Of a stretch of DNA of 64,000 nucleotides, positions 11,503 to 27,196 are shown in pieces; position 1 is the stretch's first letter, and each line of letters starts with the position of its first letter. The translations under genes and the position numbers were made by a program. The stretch comes from Plasmopara viticola (lineage: Eukaryota > Oomycota > Peronosporomycetes > Peronosporales > Peronosporaceae): contig MBPM02000016.1 of the NCBI GenBank assembly GCA_001695595.3, positions 806,001 to 870,000 on the forward strand, read 5' to 3'. The notes beneath the pieces are model-generated. The model saw only the letters and a program-made list of their open reading frames with translations. It did no database searches and was not told the origin of the DNA.

Positions 11503-14500
11503 CGCAGTACACTACCGATACTGCAAGCTTGTGATATTTACCCCCCCCTTCGGTAACTTAACGAGGCTACCGGTGTCACTCATACTAGCGAATAATTCAT
11601 ATTGGGAGGACCAGTACAATTTGACAGACCAAGGCTTAAAATATGGTCTGAAATTAGCTATTAATTGGTATCAATGAAACGATTGTTTGAGTGGGGAATA
11701 TGTTCTGTGATCGAGAAAACTGAGGGTCTTACGCTCCCTAGCCAGGTCAAAAAGGGCAGTTGCCATGAGGTTGGTCACATACACTCGACATCCTTCGCAT
11801 GGATCGTAATGGGATAAGGAAACCCAAACTAGTTGGTACTACCATATGGTGTGACACAAGTCAAATGGCGCTTCAAATATCAGTAGAATCTTTTTTAACA
11901 TCATCAGGATAGCTGACTCCTATCGATATTGTAGGCTCTGGCTCTGTGATTTGAACAAAAATTTAACATGTAATGCTGCTTCCAATAATTTCTCGAAACA
12001 CGCAACATGTGCACGGAGCTTAATCGTCCGAGCCACGCCTGTACGCCAGTCTTTTTTATTAAGCTTGCAGCCTCCTCGAAGAGAAAGTTGGTGATCGTAC
12101 CAGCTAAAAAGGTTTTAGCGCGTAAGCAAAGTCCATAATCATTTTTTACCGTGGAGGGCTACAAGAAAGCGCGGCCATACCTGGGTTGCAAGCTATGTGG
12201 CGAAGTGGTTGCGCCAGCCGAAGCTTTAAATCGTATTGGCGAAACTTTGTGCTAGCTATAATAATGCACGTTGGTGCCTTTTCGCGTACTCTCCCACCAA
12301 GCTTTGAATCGGTCATTACCGTTCTCTATTTATCTGTTCGCGGTAAATCAAGCGCCGTAACTATTAAAGCAATCTTGATCAAAACGAGACAGTTTCATTT
12401 TTAACTTTCCTTCAAAGGTCGGTATAGTGGCTTTGTCTTTGACGTGCCACATGTATTTGAAGCTTACATTTTTGGAGAGAATTCACCTTCAATCAATCAA
12501 TCGAAAGGCTCATAATTTCCTCTTGGCACACGTCGATCGCATCGGTTTGTGTGCATATCAATGCTGCAACCCCTCGGAGCTGAACAAAGTTTCGGTTTGT
12601 TCATCCCATCTTACATGCTCTACTCTAATTGAGCGCACTGATCCAACCATACAAGGATCAGTCTTTGCGACACATGTGCAAGTGCTACCAAGTGTTCCGA
12701 TAATACCTAGCACTTTGCTTATACCTCAGGTCTTTGACCTTCGAAATCGACGTTCAGCCAGTATAATTCGCAAATCGCTAATGTCTGGTTGAAAGGGTGA
12801 GCATAAGTCTAGGAACCACGACCTAGTATACTTTAAATGAGAGCTCAACTCTCATTAAATTTTTGGTATAGCTCCTGTGGGATAGATGCTCTACCATCAC
12901 TGTCTGGCATAGTATACTGATAAAAAACGCATGCTCAATGGTCTTTTAACTTTTCTTGTGGCTATTTAGTACTCCAAACTGTATCTCTACGCAGCCGGCC
13001 CGCATATTGGCATTCGGTAATAATTCACGTGTCGTGGTATCGCTGTTTGCGGCTGGAAAGTCATCTGCATCAAGTGTGCCAAACTTTAGTTCGTTAACAA
13101 TTTGATATGCGATGACGAAGGGAAGAAATAAGTTTTGCAAAGCCTCAAAGAGAAGATGAACGCCGAAAGTGTGAAAAGCTCTGTGCATACAAGCGTGAAC
13201 TTCTGGCTGTCAAGGTATTGATAAAAGAAAATCCATATATTCTCCTGGGGTATCAGGCAATTGCATTCGACCATTAATTGTCATAGAATGTCAGCCACAT
13301 GCTGGGGCTATACGAGCACCATCGATATATCCACAGCATTCGCTTGCCAGCTGAAACTAAAGTCACTGAATCTAGCATACAAATACATTTAAGTTCATGA
13401 TTTCTCAACCTTGAAAGCGTCAAACGTTAAATCAATGTCTTGGAAATCAATTTGGAGAAAATGAAGCCTAAAGGTGTATGAGACAGTTACTCAGATGTCA
13501 TAAATGACGTCGTTGGCTATTAGCCAAGTATGAGCGAGGCGCTTTAGCAATGCTAATGAAAAGCAGCGTTTGCTGCATACCATTGATGGCATGGTTGGCA
13601 TTGGATTACGACAGTATAGCGGAATCCTGCCACTGTGCGTACATTTGCGGGTAAAGCAAAGAAATTTGCTCGCAGAACGCACCATTTGCTACGTTTTATA
13701 AATGAAATGGTTGTCATTAAATAGAGGGTGTAAAGCTTTGTGTAACTAATCGCGCTTTGTAGCCCTCAAATTATTCCTTGAAACTCTCTTGTAGTCAAAT
13801 ACCCATTTAAGACCTAATTGTGAAGTAACCGTCGTCAAGACCTAATTGTGAAGGGCGTTTTCGCAGAAAAATGAATGTATTCCCGTACATATGCAATAGT
13901 ACTAATCATAAGTATAGGCGATTGTACAGTTATCGACCCTAAGACAACTCCATATTACCATAATCATTGGGAAACAAGAGACCTTATTGGCTAAAAGAAA
14001 TCTAGGATGTGTAAAAAGCTATATGGAATGAAGAAGAATGATACCATGGTAACAGTAGGTGGTTGAGAGCGAAGCAGCTGTAGCAAAAAAATTATTCGTA
14101 AGAACTCTTCATCTAATATCACTTCTCAATTTGCTTAAAGCAACAAACACTTATCCTCTTCTACGACTTCACCTCGCCCGCGCCTCAGCCTCGTCCGACG
14201 GCCGCCTTCAATCAGCTTCCTCCGCAACTGTGTTACACTAATAGCATTCGATATGTTGGGAAATTTTTCTCACTCCTAAACGTCTAGGCTTTAATTTCAA
14301 TCCAGCCCTTGCTAAGGCCTTCTGCTTGGACCGATCAAGTGCCTGCTTACGTTTTAAGGTCTGCTGACCCCTCTTTTGCATGACGAACAACTGCTCATAC
14401 AAACACTTGATAGACCAAACACAGCAAGATTAACTTTCTGGGAAGCGTCGTGTGAATTGTCGGCTTTCCGGTCCTAAACCTAAAGTTGCCGAACCTGCTA

Positions 14501-15493
14501 CGGAAATTAAGACAAGTAGTTAGGCTTGTGTTATGATGGAGGTAATCCTGAGCGCTCGATATGACCATAGTGAAGACTCTGAATCGCAGCTATAACTTGA
14601 GCTGGGTAATCGTTTGCCTTATCAATATTAAATTTCGTCATCCGTTGAGTTGAGGCAATGACGTCTGGGTCGTATAGATTAATTCAATGGAGCCGATAAA
14701 TGTGTCATACGTATTCTTCTCCGGGACCATTGCATGGATCCCTTGTATTCTTGACCAGACTTCAATATGTCTCAAGGACCACCGTCGACTGCAATTTTCC
14801 AGTCTGAGGTAGTCCTCTTATCAAATTTTACGTGTTAAAATGCACAGTGAACTTTTCTTTCAGTTTTGAGCCATTATATTCAATTGCTGATAAAAGTTGA
14901 ATTCCAGCATATATGCTTAGCTGCCATAAGAGGCTAATCTTTTATCGATGATGCGGCGTAATAGGTTCATACACCGCACACCCGAAAGTCTTTTGAAAGT
15001 GATGGAACATGGCCATTAACATGTTGTGGTTAATAGATCGTTTCTAGCTGACGAGGCATACAGTGAGAGAGACTTCAGCATGCTTTATTGCGAGCACCCG
15101 CATGAAAGCCTTGGATTAATTCCAATTCGCATGCATTTATTTATCATGAAATCAGTCTTACGAAAGAATTTGTCGCCGGTCAATGCATGTACATTGCTGA
15201 TCAACAACAGGGTTTGTGATGTGTAATCGTAGTTTGATAACCGAGGGATGTCTTTAACAAGTGTGAAATTTGTTGGTAGAGAAATCGTCGGCGAAGAAAT
15301 CACTTCGCACATATTGAAAGTGTTTTTTTTGAGAGCGGCCTTGACCAAAAAATTAAATGTGCGTGGTGTTTACACCCAAGTGCCCGACCAAAAGCCGTAC
15401 CTGTCGTACCGGCATTTTGAGACCTAATTTAGCAACAATAAACATTGTGAGAGGCGGATTGCTGACCATACCGCTACCCCTCAATTCGCAACC
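11503..15493. other. Gene-free AT-rich region
   Basis: About 4 kb without a supported gene. Weak items: a stretch near 12160-12250 reads GYKKARPYLGCKLCGEVV, resembling a BED-type zinc finger such as those of hAT transposases. A 121-codon frame at 12427-12792 has no recognisable motif. The T/C-rich region after 14040 reads open for 60 codons without family resemblance. The rest shows nothing. Confidence 0.35.
13809..13853. repeat. 17-bp direct repeat, two copies
   Basis: AAGACCTAATTGTGAAG occurs perfectly at 13809-13825 and 13837-13853, 28 bp apart. No gene context; could be a local duplication or old insertion scar. Confidence 0.7.
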
Positions 15494-15517
15494 ATGGCGA
15501 CAGCGAATAAGAAGTAG
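15494..15517 (+). CDS. Upstream ORF (7 codons) in frame with the sugar transporter
   Basis: ATG in a strong context (ACCATGG) followed by GCGACAGCGAATAAGAAG and a TAG stop. The distance from this ATG to the transporter ATG at 15533 is 39 nt, so the two are in the same frame, separated by one stop codon. Either a regulatory upstream ORF or the original N-terminus cut off by a mutation. Confidence 0.5.
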   Translation: MATANKK

Positions 15518-15532
15518 TCATTTGTGCCAGTC

Positions 15533-16732
15533 ATGGTGTCAACCGCTCATCAGGCGACGCTGTTGCTGCTCTTGACATGTCAAGTAGGGGTACAGCCACT
15601 GCTTATGGGCTGGTATGCGACTGAGGCACGTGACGTTCGTCTGCGTGTGGGGGTCGTGGAACTTTTGAAATTGTTGTTGGCGTTGGTCCCTCTTTGTCTT
15701 AGGCGTGGGGAAGCTGGTCTATTCAACCAGCTCAAGACATGGCGATTGCATACTGCTTTAGCCACAACATTATTACCTGCACTCATCTACGTTCTGCAAA
15801 ACTTGCTTAACCACGCAGCCGTAGTGGCACTGGATGGCTTGACGTTCAACGTGCTGAATCAGACAAAGATTATCTGGACGGCGCTGCTCGTGTACCTGCT
15901 TCTAGGTACGCGCCAGTCTCCACTCCAGCTAGTGGCACTAGCGCTGCTCTGTGTAGCTGCAGTGCTTATGACGACGTCATCGTACGATGCAGTGCAGAGA
16001 AAGACTGAGGCCGACGTGTGGGTGGGGATGTACCAAGCGCTCTTAGGCGCCGTGTTGTCAGCACTGGCTGGAAGCATCATTCAAAGAGCTTTGCAGAGGG
16101 AGAAACGGAATCAGTACATGGTGACAGTGGAGCTCAGTGTGTTGGGTGAAATGACATTACTAGCTTTGGTTTGTGTGCGTGACGGAATTCTGACGAGTCG
16201 TGGGGATCAAGACTCGCACGGCAGCATGTGGGACGGCTGGAGTTACATGACACTTGGGGCACTGCTGTGTCAAGCGCTTGGAGGCGTGCTAGTAGGCTTT
16301 GTGATTCGAGACTGTGGCAATGTAGAGAAGAGTTTTGCCGTCGTCGGAGGCATGGGACTCACGGCTTTGCTCGAGATGTATATTAACGGAAAACCGTTCG
16401 GTCACAACGCGCTTATAGCGATGGCGCTTGTGGTTATTAGTACGGCATTGTACACGCTCAATCCGCCTGGTGCTGCATCAGCAGACGAAAAGCCACTCGC
16501 AAGTCTCTTGTCCACTGAAGGCATTGCATTGGCACCGAGTGGGAGACAATCGAAGAAGAAGTTGAGCGCTGACTCAAGCGAGCTGGAGTCACTTCTGGCA
16601 CTTAAAAGTGTCACTACAGTCAGCAGTACCAGTGTGCACGTGGGCAACCAAGAAGTTCGGCGAGCCGTGCGGCATTCGCAGCCTCTTGATGACACACCGC
16701 CGACTCCATTGGAGCCAGATACAATCGTGTAA
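15533..16732 (+). CDS. Nucleotide-sugar transporter (SLC35A / Nuc_sug_transp family)
   Basis: A 399-residue, intronless, multi-spanning membrane protein of the Golgi/ER nucleotide-sugar transporter family, which exchanges UDP-sugar or CMP-sugar for the nucleoside monophosphate. About ten hydrophobic segments are visible between residues 5 and 310. Diagnostic blocks are the LALIYVLQN-like segment (PALIYVLQNLLNHAA, near 85), FNVLNQTKIIWTALLVYLLL followed by GTRQSPLQL (near 105-130), and a GNVEKSF-type block near 260. The ~85-residue C-terminal tail is hydrophilic and Ser/Lys-rich, presumably cytosolic. The substrate cannot be read from sequence; UDP-galactose or UDP-GlcNAc are usual for this subfamily. 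The start chosen is the first ATG after the in-frame TAG at 15515. An upstream in-frame ATG at 15494 is cut off by that stop. Its stop is 48 bp from that of the convergent monooxygenase. Confidence 0.88.
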   Translation: MVSTAHQATLLLLLTCQVGVQPLLMGWYATEARDVRLRVGVVELLKLLLALVPLCLRRGEAGLFNQLKTWRLHTALATTLLPALIYVLQNLLNHAAVVALDGLTFNVLNQTKIIWTALLVYLLLGTRQSPLQLVALALLCVAAVLMTTSSYDAVQRKTEADVWVGMYQALLGAVLSALAGSIIQRALQREKRNQYMVTVELSVLGEMTLLALVCVRDGILTSRGDQDSHGSMWDGWSYMTLGALLCQALGGVLVGFVIRDCGNVEKSFAVVGGMGLTALLEMYINGKPFGHNALIAMALVVISTALYTLNPPGAASADEKPLASLLSTEGIALAPSGRQSKKKLSADSSELESLLALKSVTTVSSTSVHVGNQEVRRAVRHSQPLDDTPPTPLEPDTIV

Positions 16733-16780
16733 GATGTTAATATTTGGACATGTAAGATATTTCAATTCTCAGTGTTCCCT
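16733..16780. other. 48-bp spacer between two convergent stop codons
   Basis: The transporter (+) and the monooxygenase (-) end tail to tail here, so their 3' UTRs almost certainly overlap. Confidence 0.7.
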
Positions 16781-19315
<2,535 letters not shown>

Positions 19316-22300
19316 CAAATAAGTCGACGTCGTCTCAGCACCTTTAATGTGTGAATGTGTCTAGAAGGAGCTAACATACGCTAAGCCAACATCGACAATT
19401 GTGTTTTTTGCAGAAGAAGAGATCGAAAAGGTGCTCAAACAAGCTTATTTCGATGCTTACCAAATGCAAGTACGAATTTCTCGGCGTTCATAAGAAAGTA
19501 AATGTAATAGGCTAGCGCCTAAGCAGATACTGGAAAGGTGTTTCTAGCAATACAGTTTGCTGAAAGAAGGATGGACCCTAGCTGATGAGAAGGTTCTCAC
19601 GACCTCAAAACTACGACTTAGGTGGCCTCGGAAGTAGGCCTATTATCTTCGAAAGGGCATAGACAAACTTATCTTCAAAATGTGTCCGGGCAATGGTCGA
19701 AGCAAGTTTCAAAGGAACATATTAGATAGCCTTTGCGGCATAATTAAACAATGCCAATAAGCATGATTGCCACACTTCTTTGGATTTGAGAGTAGATGTC
19801 GTTAAAGTGCAGTGCTCAATACACCGTAGTGTTGAGCACACATCCTTTCTTGGAATGGGTGTACCTTCGCGTTCAAATCACTGTAAGCATAAAATAATCA
19901 CCACTGTCCATTTGAGTTTCGAGCCCACAAGTCAATAATGAGTGCAGACTTCCGACTTTCACACCATATCCTGATTCGCCTATTCGGCGAAGAAGACATC
20001 CATGAGCTTACATTGCTCTTACGGCAGTGGCCATTGCCTAAGGACACAGTGTTTCATGCCTAGCCTGCTGTCATTTTCGCGCCTTAACCATTAGCAAAAC
20101 ATGCATAACTGCGCGCACATTGACTATAATTTGTTAAAATAACACTTGGAGCTTGCACAAGGTCAATATCGAGTCTCACTCCTCAATAAATGTTTGGTGC
20201 CCATCTAGGCACCACATCTGATTATTGAGGATATGCTGGGTCCTCAGAATCTATCAGGAAGTTTAAGCCCAAGTGCGGCGTACGCTGCATACGAGACTTA
20301 ACCAATTCAGATGTATTTGTATTTTTAAGTGAGGTTTTATCTTCAGGACTACCACCTTCGAGAAATCTTTGGCTTTGAGAAAATGTTTTATTTAACTCGA
20401 AGATAACAGGTGTAGCCTACTTGGTATTAATTCTAGCAATGGCGTATTTTTTTTGCCGCGACACGACGACTGATTCGAAAGTCATTTCTCCCTTCAAATA
20501 TTCTTTTTGCGAGCCACAGTGTTGCCCATGACGACCAGAATCGACTACGTATGGCATCTCTCTGATTTTCTTGCCGAGCTATGCTTCTCGCTCTCTATTG
20601 TACTTCGTCACCCACCCGTGAAGCTACTTTGTCTAGCTAATGTATGCTATCAGCTTGTAACTAACAGCTGGTGAATTCACTTGTGACACTATACCACCCC
20701 CAATAACAATGCTATCTGTATCAAATTCAGCAGCAGGGTATCCTAGAGAAAGTTAGCTTTTCACAAGCACCAACACTTCTGTCTTTGCTGATTAAATACT
20801 ATCTCCGGTACCTCTCAAATATATTTCGGGCATGTACCCTTATTTTTTTTCCTACGTTGGAGTCATTTGCACGACAAGGATGAAATTCATTTAAGCCGTC
20901 TTAGGCGAAATTGCTTGGCTGGAATCGGTGATCTTGTATGCTTACTAAATCCGATCTCCGTAATTCTGTCACGGCATGGTTAGGATCAAGTCATACGATC
21001 CATGTTATGGACGAGAAATTACTCCTAGCTCAGACTATTCAGTTTTATCAGTTCGGCACTTAAGACGTCGAAAGCTGTTTCATAAGTCAGTTGAGCTGAA
21101 TCTGATCTATTTCTGTTTATATCTCGTGTAGCAACCGTCAAAACATTCAAGCCGTTTGCTGGCGAGTAAAATCTTGTGCCCAAAATGGGTTTTTATAGCT
21201 TCGTACAGTTGCATGTACAGCCAGCAGTTGACCACAGCTGATTCTATCTTTGGGAGCTGAAAGTCTTAGCCATTAGCACACATGTTGTGTGCCTCCTCGA
21301 TTCAGACAACAGCAAGGAAATCGACAACCTTTGTTACAACCTTTGTCTACAAGCCGAGGGTCTTAAGGCTATCTTACCCTCTGCAAACTTCACGTCACAT
21401 AAGTATAAGTGCACACCAGGTAATAATCGTACGACCTGGATTAGAGTTCACAAAGGCCACTGTCTTTATGAGGATCCTTTAAAAGGAGATGCCAGCTTTA
21501 ACACAAAAGCCGAGCTTTATGTATAGACTCGTTGAAGTTGAGCATTTCAAAGAGAGTGAAAAGTGGTAAATCTGACTGTTCTGGATTAGTAGCGTTGTGT
21601 AAAACGACTGGGTGAGCTTCTTGCGCTTTTCAGAATTTGCATACCACCTCTTGAGCCAAGAAAGCGTCGATTGTTCCTGCGTTCGATCTTTAGTTCGTAA
21701 CGCCTATTTTTCTGACGCATGCGTGCTAAATTGAGCATTGCCTAGCAAAAGTCGCCCGCTTAATTTGCGTATATTGATGGGGAAGATCAATACGACAAAA
21801 ATTATTGGTTATATACCGCATCTTTACTTTAGTGTAGACATCGAGCTTTTGAATCACAACAAATTCACAATCGACGTTAGAGTCCGCTTTCTCACTTTCT
21901 CTCGACACATTGACGTCAGATGGAGAAAACATTTCGACAACAAAGTGACCGCATGTTCCTGCGGGTTATTGACTCTTCGGCTTCTCTGTCAGATTAACCA
22001 TTTGGTATTGATCCGAGGCAAGGTGAAACGAATGCTGCAAGGCGTTTATCCCACAGTCAATTGCCACTACGAGTCGTTGCGCGGTGAATCGTCGCGACAC
22101 GACAGAAATCGCATATGGAATCGTTTGAATAGCTGACTGACCCACTAAACATTATTAACTTCAAGAGATTTTTCGTTTAGATTAATTACGTCAAGATACA
22201 CTAGCAGGTTGCTATAAATAAGCAGAAAGTGCAATTACTCGGATTTCAATCGAGTCTTTTTAAAAAACTGGATTTCCGTTAAGAGGAGGCTAATGGTTTC

Positions 22301-25300
22301 ATAGGCATCTTAGCGGGATTTTAATCGATTTGCAGACTCAAGTATTTTCTTACTTTATATATGATTTATATATATATATATATAAACAGTTTTTGCCCTT
22401 GATGTATTACGCATGACGATGTCATTGTAGACATTTGAGAAAAGGTTGTTTCTAATCATCGCGGAACCTCTGCAGGGCTCAGGTCGATAAAGTTTCTCGA
22501 AGGCGTTGATTTAATTATTGAACATGACGAGTCTCCTAACAGATCATACAGAAAAGGCGTGCATTAAGACGCATCGATAAAGTACTATTCGCTTTTTTTC
22601 GTTATATGGCTCAGTATATTTGCTGGCTATTGTGGGCCTGAGAAAGGGACTCCTTCCTTACTGCTAAGCGGATGGAGCACGCCACTGCGCTCATTTTTTA
22701 CAGGAAAGTATATAAGACAGGTTTCAGGCAGCACAGGCTTCGGTAGCCGCGAGCTTAAGGTATCGCGTTGTGAGGATGGAAATAGGTAACTTTGTCTTCT
22801 ACATTATCTAGATAATCAGATGTGCGTAGTGTTTGCACTCCTTTACCTTGAGCCGGGCTAAAGCTGGGCAATAATCGTGACACCACTTTATGAATGTGTT
22901 TGGTGTCCTTATTTTACCTCAAGAAGCTGCTGAAGCCAGCGGTCCTTCTGCCAAACTTTTAGCTTTGCCAGCGCTCACGACTTCTTGCCTCCAAGCGCGG
23001 CAGGCATGAGCCTTTTCTGAAGTCAAATGAGGCTGACGGTCTCCACTACTGAGGTGTCACTTATCGAACAAGTCAAGGTGGTGTTGGCCATGAACGACCC
23101 AACGATAGGCCCGCCTTGCATCCAACTCTCCAGAGTGCAGGCAGCAACGATGAAAGAGGCAAATAAAATCGCTCTTTAAAATGAATACACTCACAGATAG
23201 ACTCGCTTCCCCAAAATACCGTATATGGGTAGCTTCTCGTTCTACAGAGCTCATGATAGTCTGATAACAGAGAACAAGAGAAAGCTTGTGCCCTCGAAGC
23301 CAGGTCAAATACTGGTCAATAGTAGGGGCGAGGCACTCTATTGTCCTGGATAAAGGAGTACGCATACGGGAAACGATTAGTTCGTTAATGACGGTCTGCT
23401 TGCTTAAACATTGCCATAAATAGAATACAGATTCTTAAAAGCTTTGGATTTTACTGACACAGTCTTAGATATAGTAAGCGGCTTTCTGACTGCGGTGGTG
23501 CATAGGAGCTGCCTTAGCTAGTGCTTAACAATTATGAGCTGAACTATCTGACCTTCCTTCTATACTTAGAATCTATACGAATTGCAGACTGCTGATCCAA
23601 AAACTCAATAACAGTCATTATACTCAGCATTAAAAATCACTTGAATTACACCATGGTAAAGTGTCGATCGACGAAAACCCCTGTGGTATGTATACTATCT
23701 AACCCGCCTGGGTAAGAGAGATTGAAAAAGTTTGTCCAACAATTACGAGCTTTAAGACTTGGAATTAAATCACTTACTGTTCTTTTGCCCATTCGATACC
23801 AAAAGCTGCCTACCCATTGTCTTCAATGCTTCACACATTTTGAGAGTATAAGAGCTCGGTCAACTTTGTTACGATTCCCCTCATCCAGATTTTAGACCTT
23901 TTGAGTCCAGCCGAGTCGATTTTTCAATAAATTATTATGTCTGAGAGGCATCCTCGTTTTGAGTCTGCCGTTTGTAAGAGCTTGCACAATAATAGTACGC
24001 CTCAAAGCTCTATACGAACACTATGTCAATTGGTTACTTCTGATTTTGTACCTTTTTCATTGCCAGGGTCTGGTACAGGCAATAATCTAATGACACGAGC
24101 CAAAATCACACCTTTCTGCTCAACATAAGCGAGACCCAATCCTTATCGATGATGGACTTTCCAGCCTTGTTGTCAGAAGGTGATGAAGGCGAATGCACCT
24201 CTCGAACGAATTCTGATACCCCTTGTCCTTTGCCTGCGGCCCGTAACCCCATCAAAAGGAGCTTAAACGGAGCCCTACAATGTCCACAGTCATTTAATTA
24301 CACACTCGCAAGCGACATTGTACCCGCTGCTCACTACACACACTCCGGGCCCGGTCTACGATCGAAGTTTGTGCCTAATAAGCCGAATCTCGGGCGAGCT
24401 GATAGTTAGTGGTGGACAAGCCGTCTGTGATGTATCGTGCGTGCATACGGCGCTAAAACTTGTTGCGTTGAGTGCTTAGCATGAGATACAGCCAGCTTCA
24501 ACAATGACTCAGAATTTTGTGAACTTTTTGACGGTTATGAAGAGCTGCCTGTACTTTAAGCCAAAACGTGTTTCTCGCCTTCACAACAAAGGTTATGTGC
24601 GAGTTGAAAGGTTCTTTTGGTAAGAGTGTTGCTCGGCAAAGACTCGTCGTCGGCTGCCAGCAGACTACTGCTCTGGTCCGCAAGTTATGATCCGCAAAAT
24701 GCCTTTTGTCAAGAGCGGTTACCAGATACTTCGCAATGATATTGGTTAATATCTTGACTCCTTTAACTTTGACGATTGAAAGCCAATAACGCGGATCGCC
24801 ATAAGTAAAATAGCCTACAAATGTAAGAAAAATTTGTTGACGAGGTGCTATAAGCTTCCATGAATTGTTGGCATGAGAACATCCAATTCGCCTCACAAAT
24901 ACCGCGGCGACGGCGTCGCGCAAAAATATCGCTACATGATGGTCGCATTTGCTTTTGCAGGGAAAAGAGGGCTAAATGACGATCGACCAGGATCATGCGG
25001 TGTATTGCATTTTTTTCTGCTTTTGTGCCGCTCGTAAAAGCGCATGGCAGCCTCAACCCAATGACTTGCGAGCTGTTACGCCGATAACCTTAATTTCTCT
25101 GCCAAGACATTCACCGCGTGCTGTAGCTCGCGGCAAATTGTTCAGCCAGCCACAAATCCTCGGGCATAAAGTTCCTTATTCTGCACGCAAGTCGCTCGAC
25201 TCGGGCCCTTCGGGATAAAGGTTGTGCGTTAAATTAGCTTACAAACTAATCAATAAGTCGGGCTCTCTCCTCCGTGCTTCCTATCATCCAAGGCCAACAA

Positions 25301-26655
25301 CTTCGCTTTCAGCTGACCCGAATTCAAATACGGCTTAAATGGCCCACATCGTATTTGCATCCTCTTAATAACATCAAGCGCATGTGCCAAGAATCGTTTG
25401 GCTATGCTCGTATACAATTCAATGAAGCGCTCACGCAGTAACAGCAGTAATTGCAATTTCAGGTATGCTCAACAAGATTTTTTCTAATCTAAAACTATCG
25501 TCGTCACCTTTTATCACTTCAATCAGGATATTCTTGTTACATATGTCGGAATTCTGGATTTATACGTGTATCTAGAAACTTAGCTGATAAGGTAAAAGGC
25601 TTTAGACTTCTTATATAGTGTGGGAGGGACAATTTTAGCAAACCACTCGACTATTTCTCTCCATTAAGCCAAGGGCCACAATGAGGTGGCGCTTACGGAA
25701 CATGAGGGTTGACTATTGTGTGTCACTGCGTGTACAAAAATACCCAACAAAGTGTAATAATCGAATGTCTAGCGATAAATCAATGTAACGGCAAGTTTTT
25801 TAAATAGACAAAACCTTTTCAAACATGTTTGAGGCAATAATCTAATTTTATCGCAAAATCGTCATCTCAATTTATATATGCAATTGTCACGCAACAAGTG
25901 AGCATTTTCATATTTGATACGACATCACACATTAAGCGGTGTGTATGGTTTGGGCATCATGAAATGCTTAAAATTGTTATCGAAACAACCGTCGCTGTTG
26001 TTAGTGAAACATCATATTGTAGATGACCCGATTACAAAGCCTTTTTACTTGCTTCTTCCAGCGGTTTTAATGTTTCGCGCACCAAAACAGAAAAGATGAT
26101 GGACTATACAAAGTCAGCAGTATTAGACTGCTTTTGGACTTTAAATACGCTCTGTGGCGTCAATTGGGCGCGTCGTATATTTCTCAGCGCATTATGACAG
26201 CTGAAAAGCGGCCAAAACGCGAAGCTTACGCTCTAGCATATAGACCAATAGCGCTCCACAACGGGATAGTATGCGTTGGTCGAGCAATTTAGCTGTGTGA
26301 CTATCGGACTGATATGAGTCCACTGAACTACTTTAAGTAAGTACGTGGCATACTTTTGGCACCTGCTTTGCTCGGAAAGTTCGACTATCGCTACCAGCAT
26401 CAGATAGGGTCATTCTTCATATTGCGCGTGTCAAGGCTCGCTTTCCAGGCTTTTTTAAGGGTGTTGAGGTGCTTAGCGCTAGGTTATACATGTTCACATC
26501 GGGCCAACACAGACCGATGGTCCGTATTGCACACTGAGTGCTTAGAAATTATATCAGCATGCTACCACTCGCTAAAGTCGCATAAATATCGCCGTTTACG
26601 CCTCAACAGGCTACAGTGTGAGTTCAACCCTCATTTGCGAAGGAATTGAAAGAAA
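19316..26655. other. Gene-free AT-rich region, about 7.3 kb
   Basis: No gene supported. Open frames at 21282-21526, 21738-22136, 23937-24409 and 24498-25056 lack recognisable motifs, change frame often and are probably decayed mobile DNA. The 24149-24409 frame starts at an ATG and is Pro/Ser-rich, with no family resemblance. Parts such as 19320-21250 and 25450-25900 show nothing. Confidence 0.35.
22367..22385. repeat. (TA)n microsatellite
   Basis: About nine uninterrupted TA dinucleotides in an AT-rich stretch. Confidence 0.9.
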
Positions 26656-27196
26656 ATGAAGGACGATCTCGCCGTCAAGCGCTATCAGAAAGAGATGCGA
26701 GCAGGTGGCAAGGAAGCCGTCGCCACCATCAAGTTGATTGCATCTTGTCAGTCAGCATGTGCCCGCGTCAGCACTTATGGGAAACATTCCGGCGTCTGAA
26801 GTGCGACAGTGTAGAAATAGGGTACGCTTGGTTTGTGAATCTGTCACACAATTCAAATACGAAGGCTCTGTCGACTGGCACGTGAGTCAGGCCAATCTCG
26901 AACACATCAACAGTAGGAGTGTGACAAAGCCAACACATCAGCAACACGCAGCTTACGACGTTGTCCTGTCTACGCTTGCGCCCGACCTATCATCAGCTGC
27001 CCGTGCGTTGGTCCAGCAACTTTGTCACCAAGATGTCTTGAAGGCTTTGCTGAACATGGTGTATTGCGCTAAAGAGACGATAACTACTAAGATGATTCCG
27101 GAAGACCCAACTTTAGCTCGTTTGCCGCCGAGTTACTTGTCGACTTCGAGACGTTTACTGAAGTCTAGTGCCACAACACTCATTCAACTCATTTAA
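26656..27196 (+). pseudogene. Unrecognised coding-like sequence, frame-broken or spliced
   Basis: An ATG at 26656 opens a helical, charged frame (MKDDLAVKRYQKEMRAGGKE then AVATIKLIASC). It runs into a second open frame, offset by one base, that continues to a stop at 27196 (FKYEGSVDWHVSQANLEHIN, ..., YDVVLSTLAPDLSSAARALV, ..., TLARLPPSYLSTSRRLL). Codon use and composition look protein-like, unlike the surrounding AT-rich DNA. A short intron could restore the frame (a GTCAGC...CGACAG candidate of 43 nt exists) or the gene may be dead. A third open frame (27204-27428) follows. I do not recognise the family. It converges on the GRWD1 gene. Confidence 0.35.

Noticed and set aside
13685..14241. 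Possible LTR with primer-binding site (ACCATGGTAACAGTAGG)
   Set aside because: No matching second LTR and no gag or pol sequence downstream.
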